DNA of 64,000 nt from Cannabis sativa (taxonomy: Eukaryota; Streptophyta; Magnoliopsida; Rosales; Cannabaceae): assembly GCF_029168945.1 (NCBI RefSeq), contig NC_083604.1:44077686-44141685 (forward strand), in the 5' to 3' direction. The notes beneath the pieces are model-generated. The model saw nothing but the letters and a program-made list of their open reading frames with translations. It did no database searches and was not told the origin of the DNA. Positions 1 through 11,603 of the stretch are shown piece after piece. The translations under genes and the position numbers were made by a program. Each line of letters starts with the position of its first letter. The stretch's first letter is position 1.

Positions 1-1578
1 ACATATTCTTAGTTTTCTTCTTAAACCTCTCTGTCTAGCACCAACTACATATATAGTCACATCATTTCAAAACCATTAATTATTTGTTCTCTCTAGATCA
101 AATCCTCACCATACACTATTATATTTCTCTCATATATATATATATATCTTTCATCGACTTTACCATCACTATTTTTATATTCAAGTTTTAGTGCTCAACT
201 AGATCTCATTGGAAGCTAATTAAGGTATAGCATTTTATGATTTGAGTTGTAGATTCAAGGTTAAGGTTTCGTGTATATATATATATATATATATATATAC
301 TATTATAATATATTCTAATTAATGAGTATATGAAATCTAGGTTTCTCATAAACCAATTATTGATTGGGCCACTATTGGAATCAAAGCTAGGACTCCACAT
401 TCGAGGTAAGGAAATTAAGTAGAAAAATATAAGTTTTCTGTATGTAATAACATTCATAGGAAGAGTGGGAATAGTAAAAGAGAAGTTAACTAAGGTCTTC
501 TGCCTGACTCTTTATTGTTTGTTATTTAATGTACTGTATAATATATATTTAAATAATGTGTTTATAAGATTCATGTTATTTATGTATGTTTACAGTATTA
601 GAGCATGGCCATTGCTAAAGGTATATATTTAAATAATATGTTTATAAGATTCATGTTATTTAAGTATGTATGTAAACAGTGTGTTTATAAGATTCACATT
701 ATTTAAACTAGTTATGTTGTTTGGATAATGGACGGTACAATGGATTCGCATTATTTAAACAATGATATGATTATGATATGATTATGATATAGTTATGATA
801 TGATTATTATGTAGTTATGATATGGTTATGATATGCTTATGACTTAATTATGATAGGATTTATGATATGCTATTTAAATAATGTATAGTAGTTAAACATT
901 ATTAAAATCAGATTTATTGTAGATTATGTGACATGGTTTGACCGAGAAGATAATGGTTAAATACTTGACTGTTGGGTCTATATGGTAGATAGGGGGTCAT
1001 CTAGTAGTGAGTACGATTTTACTGAACCCAGCCCTCTGCCATTAAGTCTAATAGTTCGAGTTTATTTGCCAAAGTCGAACTCCGGCATAACCATTATTGT
1101 GTGACTTAGCTTAGAAACTAGTGATTAGTTAATAGTGATAAGATTAAGCTTATATGTATTGCTATTTGTCTAAATGTGTGCATCTAAGTTTTAGTTATAT
1201 GTTTTTCTTTTATTTTATGTGACTACGTGACAAGCATTTCCTTACTGAGTTTAGTAGCTCACCCTTATCAAACTTACCATGTGCAGATTAAGGTTGTAAA
1301 ACTTAGAAAGCTGGTGGCAAGTGAGACCTTGGAGGCTTGTGTGTGTACTCTGAGGACCATATAACTGAGGGTGGTCTAGGGCACGCTCCATTTATTTTAT
1401 TAAGTGTTATTAAATTAATGTCGCAGTTATCTTTATTTATTAATTATTATGTCTTTAAGTCCAAACTGAGCTCAAATATGAAATATTTTATGTTTATAAA
1501 TAAAAGCGACATTACAGTTTTTCCGCATTTTAACGCTTGTAACTAAATTAGTAATTTATGAAAAGTACGGGCGTTACA
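1..1578 (+). mobile_element. 3' part of a Ty3/gypsy (chromovirus-type) LTR, entering from outside the window
   Basis: AT-rich, no credible coding region. The end reads gggcgttaca at 1569-1578, matching the ends of the better resolved LTRs here (ggcgttaca at 19945-19953, ggtgttaca at 17807-17815). A cttactgag...ctca module at 1241-1261 corresponds to the cttactgagtc...gactca module of LTRs A, B and C, and as there it is followed by a purine-rich stretch. These shared landmarks suggest a plus-strand LTR of the same superfamily, possibly inserted into the copia leader to its right. The left end, and so any TSD, lies outside the window. Short reading frames inside show no family resemblance. Confidence 0.55.
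761..878. repeat. AT-rich minisatellite (atgatatgatt-type units)
   Basis: Imperfect tandem units of about 10-11 bp built on tatgatatgatt run through this stretch, with point changes such as tatgatatggtt and tatgatatgctt. Just upstream (about 540-700) a longer unit containing tttataagattcatgttatt is repeated three times with variation. Replication slippage inside the LTR explains this. Confidence 0.7.
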
Positions 1579-2981
1579 GGCTCCCAACTCTCACATAAGG
1601 CCCAAAAGAGAGGAATTTAACCTTAATAAGAACAACTGTTATTAATTGAATAAGCCCAATAACTAAATGGGCCTAAATAAATTTTATCAAGAACTATGAT
1701 AATTTATTTTAGCAACAACAACCTATATGTATCTATAATCAAATTAAACATATAGGCTCACACTGGCACACTTTGGATGGGTCCTATCATGTTGCTAGGT
1801 CATACACAGATGAAAGAAGATTGTAAATATACCTGTTACAAATTATTAACTTGACCAAGGGAGCCATCAGATCATTAGATCTGGCAAAAAGTAACCATGG
1901 CTATTTGCAATCAAGTAATAATAGGTTTTGAAAACTTACATACAAGCTAAAACCACATACTCCTGCAGCAAGGTTAGCTGGATAGTTGGAAGTAGGATTT
2001 ATTTAATTTTAAATAAATAATTTCGAAAAATAAATAATTAAAAAATATTTTAATATTCGAAAAATAAAATAAAATTTAAAAAAAAAAATTAATTTCGGAA
2101 ATAAAATTTAAATTTCAAAATTTAAAAAAAAATATTTAAAATTAAACCTACTTGTTGAAAAATTAGGTTTCAACCAACCTAAATATCATTTCAAAATTTG
2201 CTAACTACTTTTAAAAATTAATTAAATTAAAAGTTAGCAAAATATCTTACATCTATTTAAAATTACATGATTATAAATATCTTATTTTAAATTTAAATAA
2301 GGTCAAAATATCTAAAAAGATTTAATTAAAAAAAAAATCTTAAAAGATAAGATATAATTAAAAATATCTTAAAAGATTTTATAAATATCTTATAAAATCT
2401 GACCTTAAATTTAAAAAAATAAGATATAATCAAATTTAAAAATAAGATAGATTTTTAAGCAAGAAGATAGATACTAATTCTATTCAAATTCAAATTACAC
2501 TAATATCTTGAATTAAATTTAAAAAATATTAAATTAATTCAAAGTGATAATTAGAATTGAATTAGGAATAGTAATAGTATAAATACAAAACTATACAAAA
2601 AATTGGAAGTTAATTCCATGAAAAAGCATGAAAAATCGAAGAAAAACAAAAAAAATTCGAAACTGTACGGACAGATTTGCGATCGCAGGAAAATATCAGC
2701 ACAGCCCTGATTTTTTCAAATCTTCAAAAAATCATAACTAATTCAAATAAAATCCAAATTAAGTTCTGTAAAAGGCTAACTTGCTTAATTTTTTTTATAC
2801 TATCCAATAAAAATAATTCAGAGATAAAATCGCAATTATGTTTTACGAAAATTTCACAAACATCGATCAATCATCAAATAACACTCAATACAACATGATA
2901 CCATCCAAAGAACATACAAACAATCGTTTTAAAGTCCAAATTTCTCGCAAGTAAATCAATTACCATGGCTCTGATACCAGT
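1579..2981 (-). mobile_element. Non-coding leader of a minus-strand copia-like LTR element (possible LARD)
   Basis: This AT-rich stretch lies directly downstream (minus strand) of LTR D' and starts with a tRNA-iMet-type primer site at 2968-2979. It has many A/T runs and no gag or pol frame over about 1.4 kb. Either it is a long leader whose coding part lies beyond the window, or the element is a large non-coding derivative (LARD). The left edge at 1578/1579 coincides with the end of the gypsy-type LTR, which probably inserted here. Assignment to the copia element rests on continuity with the primer site only. Confidence 0.5.
2968..2979 (-). promoter_or_regulatory. Primer binding site, tRNA-iMet type
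   Basis: On the minus strand the sequence is tggtatcagagc, the classical plant retrotransposon primer site complementary to the 3' end of initiator methionine tRNA. It lies 2 bases from the end of LTR D', as expected for a 5' LTR. Confidence 0.85.
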
Positions 2982-4876
2982 TGCTGGAAATTATTTTACC
3001 AGGATCTTAGATCTACTCACAAGTATGTTTATTAACACCCTAAATATGAACTTTCTAAAACGATGAAATAAACACATATAAAGTTTAGGAAACCTTACAT
3101 TGGGTGCAGCGGAATATAATGACTCCTTCCGTTCAGATATCTAGCCCTTGATTGCTTTCTGTAGCAGAGCATTATCAATATCTGAACCTGGATCTCTTTC
3201 TATGAGTCTTTGATGCTGAAACCTCCTTCTTGCTGAAAGTCTTTCTTCACGATCTTCCTCACTATGATTGAGGTATCACTTGCTGTGTGTGGGCACTACT
3301 CATACACTAAGGATTTCGAAATTCAAGAGGGAAGAGAAAGAAGAAGTGGCAGCTAAAGATAGGGAGAGAGAAAGGCTCAGGTTTTTCTCTGAAGGAAAAA
3401 TAGAAAATTTAAGTGTAATTTTCCTGAAGCCTTCACTATCTATTTATAGCATTCCACTAGGGTTAGGTTTGAATTATTTGGCATTAAAATAATTAAAATA
3501 TCAGTTTAAATTTCCTACAAAAGTGGCTGGCCCTATACAAGTGGATTTGGGCCTCACTTTTTGCAATTTTGCAGTTTTATCTTTTCTGCATCTGATTTTC
3601 TCAAAAACGCCAATTTTCTAATTCAACCATTTAAATGCCAATTCTAACTATTTAATAACTATAAATAATTATTAAATAATATTGTCATTTATCATATTTA
3701 TTAATTGAACCATACAAAGTATCATAATTAACAAATATGCCCCTATAAAACTCTTTCTTTACAATTTCGCCCTTACTTAGTGAAAAATTCACAAATAGAC
3801 ATAGTCTAATTTGAGAATTATAATTGATTAATCAAAACCAATTACATGAGTCTTACAAGCAATATTATCTCAACTAGTGGGGGGACCATGGGTCTATATA
3901 ACCGAGCTTCCAATAAGTAAATCAAGAATTTAGCACTAAAATTCACAAACTTATTAATTCTTCGTTGAATCCACGCATAGAACTTCGAATTGCACTCTCA
4001 GTATATAGAATGCTCTATATGTTCCACCATATAGACACATCATTGGTTATCCATTGTATAATCCTAATATGATCAATGATCCTCTATATGAATGATCTAC
4101 ACTGTAAAGGGATTAGATTACCGTTACACCCTACAATGTATTTTATCCTTAAAACACTTGACCCCGTATAAATGATATTTCAGCTTATGTGAAATGAGTA
4201 CTCCACCATTTATGTTCGTTTGGTCAAGCTCGAAGGAGATCATCCTTTGCTTACTATTCGCCAGATAGAAGCTATAGATTCCATGTTTATGCTAGCGCTC
4301 CCACTCAATTGCACTACCGTGTTCCCAAAATGTACGTATCACCCTGACCTAAAAGTAGGCTTAACTAACAAATCAAAGAACACGAATAGCCTTTCAAGAT
4401 TGAGCCTAATCATAACAGGATTAAGAACATTTGATCTAGGATCAACTAGGCGATATTGACTTGAATAGATATTACGGTAAGTAATAAATCTAAGTCAAAG
4501 TTCAATATCGGTCCCTTCCGATACATACTCCATGCATCCAACCTGAGCTTTACTTTAACCAATGCTCTGGAAAGAACATAGCATTTCTCCAAATGCAAGT
4601 AAACTCTGTTGTAGATTATCATATCAGTAAAACCCTATGTCTGATAAATCTAGGAAACTTTATTCACATAGTCATGTTTACTTTCCAATGTGTTGACGGC
4701 ACAATAAACAGGATCAAGTATGTGAAAAGGGTTTCAGATGAATTCATACATTATGTACATATAATCATGAAATAAATCATGTGAACCATGCAACATTAAA
4801 TGTTATTTCTGATCTATATTAATAAGTAAATCTGATTATATTGAAATGAGTTTTATTTAGGGCATAAAACCCAACA
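2982..4876 (-). mobile_element. LTR D' (copia-like), 5' LTR of a minus-strand element
   Basis: On the minus strand it opens tgttgggttttatgcc and closes tttccagca, so it has TG...CA ends, and is followed at once by the primer site. It is 1895 bp and homologous along its length to solo LTR D (23470-24291 plus 33755-35137); for example both carry the ctcccactcaattgcactac block and the block spelling catcattg and tccattgt. It was inserted into the CACTA transposase at 4877, interrupting the reading frame. The last codons of that open frame before its stop are read from this LTR, so the chimeric end is not native. TATA-like tctataaatag (minus strand, around 3440) marks the probable promoter. Confidence 0.85.
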
Positions 4877-5878
4877 GGAAGACAGACCATAAACTATGAC
4901 GACTACTTAGAGATCTATGTGGATTTACTCCATCCATAGACAGACCGAGACGAACGTGTCTTGGTTCAGATTTGAATTCAGGATTTATGTAGTTTATTTT
5001 TTTCCAAGCTTGGGAATCTACAGGATGTCTGAGTTTTCCATCTTTCACTCTCTTAGTCTCATGCCAAATCAAATTTTTAGAATGTTCAGCACTACGATAT
5101 AATCGTTTCAGTCGCGGAATCAAAGGCATGTACCACATCACTTTTTGGGGGATAAGTTTCCTATTCTCCATACTCTTGTTTACTTTATGGCGGGATAAAC
5201 CGCAAGTCGGGCAATAATTCATGTCTGCATATTCCTTACGATATAAAATGCAATCATTCGGACATGCATGAATTTTTTCATACTTCAATCCTATAGAATT
5301 TAACGTTTTTTTCACTTCATAAGTAGATTCCGGGAAGCAGTTGGCAAATGGTAAGATATCTTTAAAAGCAGCTAAAAATTGAGTAAAACATTTATCGCTC
5401 ACTCCATTTTCTGCTTTTATGTTGTAAAACTTTACCATTGTTGGTAATCTTAGTTTTTTACAACCATCGAACTGGGGTTTATCAGCATCACTAAGAAAAT
5501 TATCGAATTTCTCAAGATCATTAAGAAATTCCTCCTGTGCTTCGTTAAGCAAGTCCAATGGATAATCATCGAAATCATTACCCTCGATATCATCTACCCC
5601 CGCTTTCCTAATTGATATGGATCATCAGGTAAATGTTCGCCATGGTAATACCAATTAGTATAACTTCTATTGAAATCTCGTAAATACACATGGTCCTTAA
5701 TCATTGTAATATTCTCTTTAGATACATTACAACAATCTACACATGGACAATGAATACGATTGTGATTTTTAGAATTCTTTAAGGCAAACTCTAAAAATGC
5801 ATCAAACCCTACTTGAAATCGCAGTGTGTGTCTCTCCTCACGCATCCATGATTTATCCATAACAAAAATCCTATCCAA
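4877..5878 (-). pseudogene. CACTA 2 transposase (TNP2/TNPD-like), N-terminal fragment
   Basis: Transposase of En/Spm-type DNA transposons, which in family members binds and moves the element. The first segment (5878 to 5594) resembles the Transposase-associated domain (Pfam PF13963): a KSWM start, a cysteine cluster HCPCVDCCN and a W-YHGE motif. The second (5558 to 4877) matches the start of the TNP2-like domain (Transposase_21, PF02992): a C-x2-C zinc-like pair (CPTCG), a PLIPRLKRLY stretch, an LRHPVD motif and VRLGLSMDGVNP. The two lie in different frames with a stop near 5592, so there is a frameshift or a missed intron. The frame runs directly into LTR D', which removes the rest. About 330 codons remain of roughly 800-1000 usual, so it cannot be functional. 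Confidence 0.85.
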
Positions 5879-7362
5879 AAAAATTCAGTATTTAGTAACT
5901 AATTATAGCTAGTTACTAATTACACAATGTAACTAACTAAGTTTCTCACAATTTATTCATATTAATTTATAAATTACTCAAATTCTCGTTTTAGTTTAGT
6001 TCATGTTATTAGGTTGTTTAGTTGATTAGAATGTTGGTAAAATTGAAAAGTTTACATAAATGTGTATATAATTATTTTTTATGTGACCTAACTTCTTATC
6101 ACTATGTTATAATTAACTAGTTATTTGTGTTATGTAAATATTAATATTGTTTTAATAAGATTTATCCTAATTCTACCGAAATTTCGGCAGCATAACGACT
6201 GTAATTTGACGTTCCCAAAATTTTTACAAGTGCCTAAAATAACAAACAAAACTGATAAACGATACAGATTTAGCAAATTAACATAAACAATACAAAATTT
6301 ATTCACCCATCCGACCGCAGTACATGTATTCGCAGAACCTACTTCACTACGGATGAATATTTAAGATATTCAAACTCAACTAACATTCATTGATAATTAA
6401 TTATATAATAAGAAAAAGTTAGTTAAAGTATATACCTATAATTGCAAGCTCAAATACGCTACACACAAAATTATGCCGAACCTACAATATAAAGAAATAC
6501 AACGAAATTGCAAAATTCATTATTTCAATACTTATAACTAGTTATAAAAAATTGTAACAAGTTACTTAGTTACTAAATTATACATACATATATATAATCA
6601 ATTATATCTCACACTATTATCTCAAAAAAATAAAATTATATCACACACTAATTTAATTTTAAAATTTTATTTCTAAACTAATTAAATCCCTCCAATGTCA
6701 TTCTATTCACAATAAATATATATATATATTACAAAGAATATATAAAATATAATTACAAAATTTATTTCCATAAAAAATATACACCCACTATATGCACACA
6801 ATATATACACACATTATATACAAATATTCAATAAAATATACAAATACATATATATACTATATATTGAGGTTTAAATTATTACCTAATAACCGCAATTTGA
6901 CGACCACTTCTGTAAAAAATTCCGGCACTATACACATACAACACAATAATATTACTAATAAAATAAAAAAACTCAAATAATAATTTACAAAAACCAAAAA
7001 TAAAACAGTGTACATTATAAAAATGAATAGAAACAATATTTATACCTTAAACGAGGTTGAGATTCAAGAATTTCTCAAGAAAAAAGGGTGGCCGGATTTT
7101 AAACCCTTAGTTTTCTATTTGGGTTCGGATGACACTCAAAGAGGGTAAAACATGAAAACTTTTTAGGTGTATGTTATTAAGTATTGAAAATAGAAGATTT
7201 AAGAAAAAAAAATAGGCTCAAATAGTTGAGAAATGGGGGAGAAAAGGGTGGTGGAGGCGGTGGCCGGCGAGGGTTTCGAGCTCTCTGGTTTTGGTTGGGC
7301 TGATGTGTTGTTTGAGTGAGGAAGAAAGTGAGGAAATGAGACGCGAGGGTTTTCTTATAAAA
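5879..7362 (-). other. CACTA 2 leader and intron-like DNA
   Basis: No gene. AT-rich (many tatata runs around 6580-6870) with one GC-richer pyrimidine/proline-codon-like patch at about 7200-7300 (minus strand), just upstream of the promoter-proximal inverted repeat. The short motif ccgaaatttcgg near 6177 is a small palindrome. This is the expected place for 5' UTR exons and introns of the transposase transcript. Open frames here are short and look like chance. Confidence 0.6.
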
Positions 7363-7469
7363 CCCTATGGCGTCGGTTCCTTTATAGGAACCGACGGCAT
7401 AGGGTACACGTGTCAGCAAACCGTGTACCCTATGCCGTCGGTTCCTATAAAGGAACCGACGTCATAGGG
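7363..7469. repeat. Large nested inverted repeat in the CACTA 2 promoter region
   Basis: Arms 7363-7410 and 7422-7469 are 48 bp each, inverted with respect to each other with a single mismatch, and separated by 11 bases. Each arm contains its own palindrome centred on cggttcctttataggaaccg or the like, so the DNA could form a cruciform with branched arms. It lies about 200 bp inside the element end, where CACTA elements carry binding sites for their regulatory protein. Confidence 0.95.
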
Positions 7470-7663
7470 CTTATCATAAAAAAAATAATTTATTTCCCAA
7501 CCGCCTCTAAATGGTATAATGTAATTTTATACCTACGGTTTTTATCAAAAAACCGCCTCTAAAAGTCAATTTCGAATAAAGCGGGTATTTTCACACCCTT
7601 TAGCTTCCCTTTTTATAAATGGACGTAAAAAAACAGCCTCTAAAGACCAACATTGTAGTAGTG

Positions 7664-9134
7664 ATATGACTATTATAAATAATTTATATACAATTAATAT
7701 ATAGTAAATTTTTTTTAATAATTTTATAAGTAACATAAAAAAATTATGTAAAATCTAAATTAGATGATATAATTCTATAATTATTAATATTTTATTATAT
7801 GGATTTTACAAAATCATATAGTAAAAAAAAGTCATAAATAGGTATCAAATATTAATATATCACACGAAAATTTAACATTTCCATTTCTCCATTTTAAGTT
7901 AGCTAGTTTATAATATATGTACTCATCACTATATTAATTATGACTAAAGCATGTAATGTCCATCAACTTCAATTACTCATTTTGATAGTTTGTAATGTTA
8001 TAATTAATGAAAGGTTAATAGCTAGCCTAATCAATATATACTGATTAACAAAATTAATATTAATTAACAATTCGACATATATATTATATAAATTTTTAAT
8101 TTTTTTATTTTATTTTAAGAAATATTTATATTTATATTTAAATTTTAATTATTAATAAAAAAATATCAACCTAAATTTCTTATAAACTACAATTTTTTCT
8201 TTTACAAGTGATAAAAATATAATTTAAAAATATTAAAAATTATTTTTATCAAATGTTTATAAATTTATATTATGAAAAAAATAAAAAATATATAAAAAAT
8301 AAAAAATTTTATATAACATATTTTTATATATATATATATTTGTGATTATAATGAAGTAGATTAAAATATTATCATTATTATATAATAGAATCTTAACAAC
8401 TCGCAGCACTTTAAATTTGATCTTTAAGTTTCTAATTTTTTTTATTTTATTTTAAAAAATATTATATATTTATATTTATATTTTTATTGTTTACAAAAAA
8501 ATATCAACATATAAGTTTCTTAAAAACTACAATTTTTTCTTTTATAAGTGATAAAAATATAATTTAAAAATATTAAAAATTATTTTTATCAAATGTATAT
8601 AAATTTATAATATAGAAAAAAATTTAAAAATATGTAGAAAATAAAATTTTTATATAACATATGTTTATATATAAATTTGTGGTTACCTATGGTGACTGAA
8701 TTTGAAGGTTAATAAAGTTTGATTTTCCTTTCAAAATATATATATGTGGTTATAATGAATTAGATTAAAATATTATTATTATTATAATCGAATCTTAACA
8801 ACTCGCAGCACTTAAAATTTATTTTAATATTAATATCTAAGTGTGTAATTGGATATCCAATTACAAAACTGATTCAATCCAATTAGTAATTAAATTGGAA
8901 TGAATTTTAAGGTCTAATAATTGGATTAGATTGTATGATGATTTTTCGAATCCAATTACTAATTAGATTGGATCAGATGGAGAGAAAAATATTGGATTGG
9001 ATCGGATGCCCACCCCTAACCTAATATTGAATTGAATTTTTCTCTTAAATGTAATATATGTGAACACTTGGAGAGATAGAATTGAAGGCGAAGATAACAA
9101 TTTTATCTACATCTTGTAACATATATGACACTTA
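7664..9134. other. AT-rich intergenic DNA with an old direct duplication
   Basis: No gene. Two diverged direct copies of a segment lie at about 8098-8420 and 8438-8824. They share the blocks actacaattttttcttt, agtgataaaaatataattta and aacaactcgcagcactt. The second copy has an extra insertion with a (ta)n run. Around 8850-9030 there is a stretch of repeated ggat/caat words ending in gcccacccctaac. This resembles ends of old plant MITE or hAT-type relics, but is too decayed to classify. Confidence 0.6.
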
Positions 9135-9360
9135 GAGTTTGTTTGGCACACCGTATTACACCTTATTGTATTGTATAATATTATATTAAATTGTATTTCA
9201 TGCAATATTTTATGTAAAACTATAAGTGGTATTAACTTTTATGGGCACCTAAATATATAATATTTTAGTATAAATTAAAGTTTAACACTATTATATAAAA
9301 ATATGATATATAATACAATAAAATACAATACGACTTAATACGATATTCCAAACAAGCCCT
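9135..9360. mobile_element. MITE-like element with imperfect long terminal inverted repeats
   Basis: About 226 bp. The left end agtttgtttggcacaccg and the reverse complement of the right end agggcttgtttggaatat pair imperfectly over roughly 40 bp; both contain cttgtttgg/gtttgtttgg followed by cgtatta and tattgtatt. It has no coding capacity. The type of gtttgttt-rich end is common in plant MITEs. No clean target duplication was found, so superfamily is left open. Confidence 0.6.
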
Positions 9361-9780
9361 TGAAGAGAAAATTGGAGGAGGAGATTACAATTTTATCTAC
9401 ACCTAATTGAGAACTTGACGCAAGTACACTCGCTCAACCACTCATTTCTTTTTGTTTCTTTCTCTTAATTAGGATAAATAGTCTTCTTACTGTTATGTTT
9501 TTTTCTTCCTTATTTCTTTACATGTTATTTAAATATAAGAGGTTTTTTTAGTTTTACATTTTAAAATAATTTTTCTTTTATATTTTTATAGAAATCCACA
9601 TAAAAACTCTCATAGTAACTAATTGAGCAACCTAAATTACAACCAAAATCCACATAGCTAACCCTTATAAAAACTAGTAAAGCAACCCAAATCATATATA
9701 TTAAAAGGAAAATTAAAAAATCGTATATAATTTTCCAAAAATCTAATACAATTTGTCTCTATTCCACATATATATAGATG
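9361..9780. repeat. Diverged duplicate, copy 1 (partner at about 11190-11603)
   Basis: Shares with 11190-11603, in the same order, blocks such as attttatctacacc, gctcaaccactcatt, ggataaatagtctt, ttatttctttacatgttatt and aaaactctcatagtaact. The second copy contains an extra T-run insertion near 11240. Noncoding; the two copies lie 1.8 kb apart in direct orientation. Confidence 0.75.
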
Positions 9781-10220
9781 CACGTTTTATGCACATTTAC
9801 ATAAAAAGAGTATCAAACTTTGTCATGATGAGTGAATGAGACTATTCAACAATTCAATACCATTAGATTAGGCAAGTAGTAGTGGTCCAATTTTTATTTT
9901 GGAGTTTTTCATATTTTGGGTTAATATTACATTAAATAAATATTTATACTACTACAAGCAAAAATAAATATTTATAATATTTCAAATATACTATTTTGAA
10001 AGTTTTTTATATATAAAAATACGGTATGAAAATACACTTCACTACCATATGCAAATTACATAGGTATGAAAATAACTCTAAGAAACTAAAAAATACAACT
10101 AATGTATAAATTAAAATAAATGTGTATATATATATATATTCATTTTCACTTGGTTGAATAACTAAATATAACAACAAATAAAAAACTGTACAACAATTTA
10201 TTATAATGTATAAATTAAAT
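9770..10220. repeat. Diverged duplicate shared with 46600-47105
   Basis: The block beginning gatgcacgttttatgcac and continuing through gtatcaaactttgtcatg, gattaggcaagtagtagtgg and tgaataactaaatataac recurs in the same order at 46600-47105. A shorter copy of its start is at 46438. The copies flank the nest on both sides, so this may be one insertion-prone repeat family rather than a segmental duplication. Noncoding. Confidence 0.75.
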
Positions 10221-11189
10221 AGGCATGACAGAAACCCCTCTTTTAAATTGTAATCATATAAAATTTAAATAATAATAATAACCAATGGAAAAAAAAATAC
10301 CTTCACTTAATCACTCCTTTAACCATTTTTTAACAGTCATGCATCCTCTTGAGGAACATATCTTCTTGTTTTCTTAACATTATAACTCTCAATAATTAAT
10401 TTGGTGATTAATGATGCTATAAAATTTATTTGAAGATTTATGTAGAATCTAGTTGCTCTAGTAGAGAAGTTAATTTTATCTATTCAGCTTAAATATAAAC
10501 TAATGCACACAAACATATATTATTGTATATTAAAATATTGAATGACAGTAGAAGTTACTATCACAATAATAGATCACCATCTTTTCCTTAAAAGTTATCT
10601 TTAATGTGACTAAACTATATATAAAAAGTAATAAACTGAATAATAAGTAAAAGAAAAACAAATAAACTAATTTGTTAACTTTGATGTTTCTTTTTTTTTA
10701 ACAATTTCAATATCACCAACACCACATAATTAACATCGAATAGCATCGATATATAATATAGAAATTGTATAAAGATATTAGAATATAAAAATGAATAATT
10801 AAATAAAAAATTTAAATATAAAAAAGTTAATATTTTTTTTTTTTTGCTAAGTAAAAAAGTTAATAATTGCATAAATACCTGAGAGTATTGTGTTATCATC
10901 AACATGTAAATTAACCAAATTAAGAGACTTTCATATTTTATAAACTCTAATCTTTATTTTCTAACTATCTATATTACTATTTAATTCGGTAAGGAAAGAA
11001 TATTAGATAAATAAAATTAAAGAAAGTTAATGTAATAAATTGAATTATGAAACTAATAGAAATAGTTTGATATATATATTGAGAGAGTTTATGAATTGTT
11101 TAATTTTATAATACTATACATTTATTTAGAAATAGAGTTTAGGAATATAATTTATATATAATAGAGTTTTAAGTATAAATGATACATAG
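10221..11189. other. AT-rich intergenic DNA, nothing recognised
   Basis: Long T and A runs, no domain-like reading frame, no terminal repeats recognised. Confidence 0.6.
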
Positions 11190-11603
11190 AGAGAGAATTA
11201 GAGGAGAAGATTGCAATTTTATCTACACCAAATTGAGAATTTTTTTTTTTTTTTTTTTGAGGGCACCAAAATGAGAACTTGATGCAAGCACAATCGCTCA
11301 ACCACTCATTTTTTTTTTTGTTTCTTTCTCTTAAATAGGATAAATAGTCTTCTCACGTTTATGTTTTTTTCTTTCTTATTTCTTTACATGTTATTTAAAT
11401 ATAGGAGTATTTTTATTTTTTTATTTTAAAATAATTTTTCTTTTATATTTTTATAGAAATTCACATAAAAACTCTCATAGTAACTAATTGAGCAAACCCA
11501 TATAAAAACTACCGAAACAACTCAAACTTTAAATTAAAAAGAAAATTAAAAAATAGTATATAATTTCTCAAAAATCTAATACAACTGGTCCCTATTCCAC
11601 ATA
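11190..11603. repeat. Diverged duplicate, copy 2 (partner 9361-9780)
   Basis: Second copy of the segment described at 9361-9780. It carries an extra poly-T insertion around 11240 and ends where Helitron H1 is inserted, after ccctattccacata. The same words precede a different sequence in copy 1 (9760-9775), which supports placing the H1 boundary here. Confidence 0.7.

Larger units (their letters stand above)
4877..7663 (-). mobile_element. CACTA (En/Spm) transposon 2, 5' part, minus strand
   Basis: The outer end at 7663 reads on the minus strand cactactacaatgttggtc, a CACTA terminal inverted repeat. Inside it are repeated subterminal motifs of the type accgcctctaaa (7500-7650), then a GC-richer leader with a large inverted repeat (7363-7469), AT-rich intron-like DNA (5880-7170) and the N-terminal half of a TNP2-like transposase (4877-5878). 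The 3' half is cut off by insertion of LTR D' at 4877 and is not seen further left. It differs from CACTA 1 (14497-45026) in its subterminal repeats, so it belongs to another family. Confidence 0.85.

Noticed and set aside
761..878. Possible CRISPR-like array
   Set aside because: Short degenerate tandem units without unique spacers; this is a plant nuclear minisatellite.
7177..7419. 80-codon frame with a proline run in the CACTA 2 leader
   Set aside because: Arises from a pyrimidine-rich UTR and runs into the inverted repeat; no domain and no splice context that supports it.
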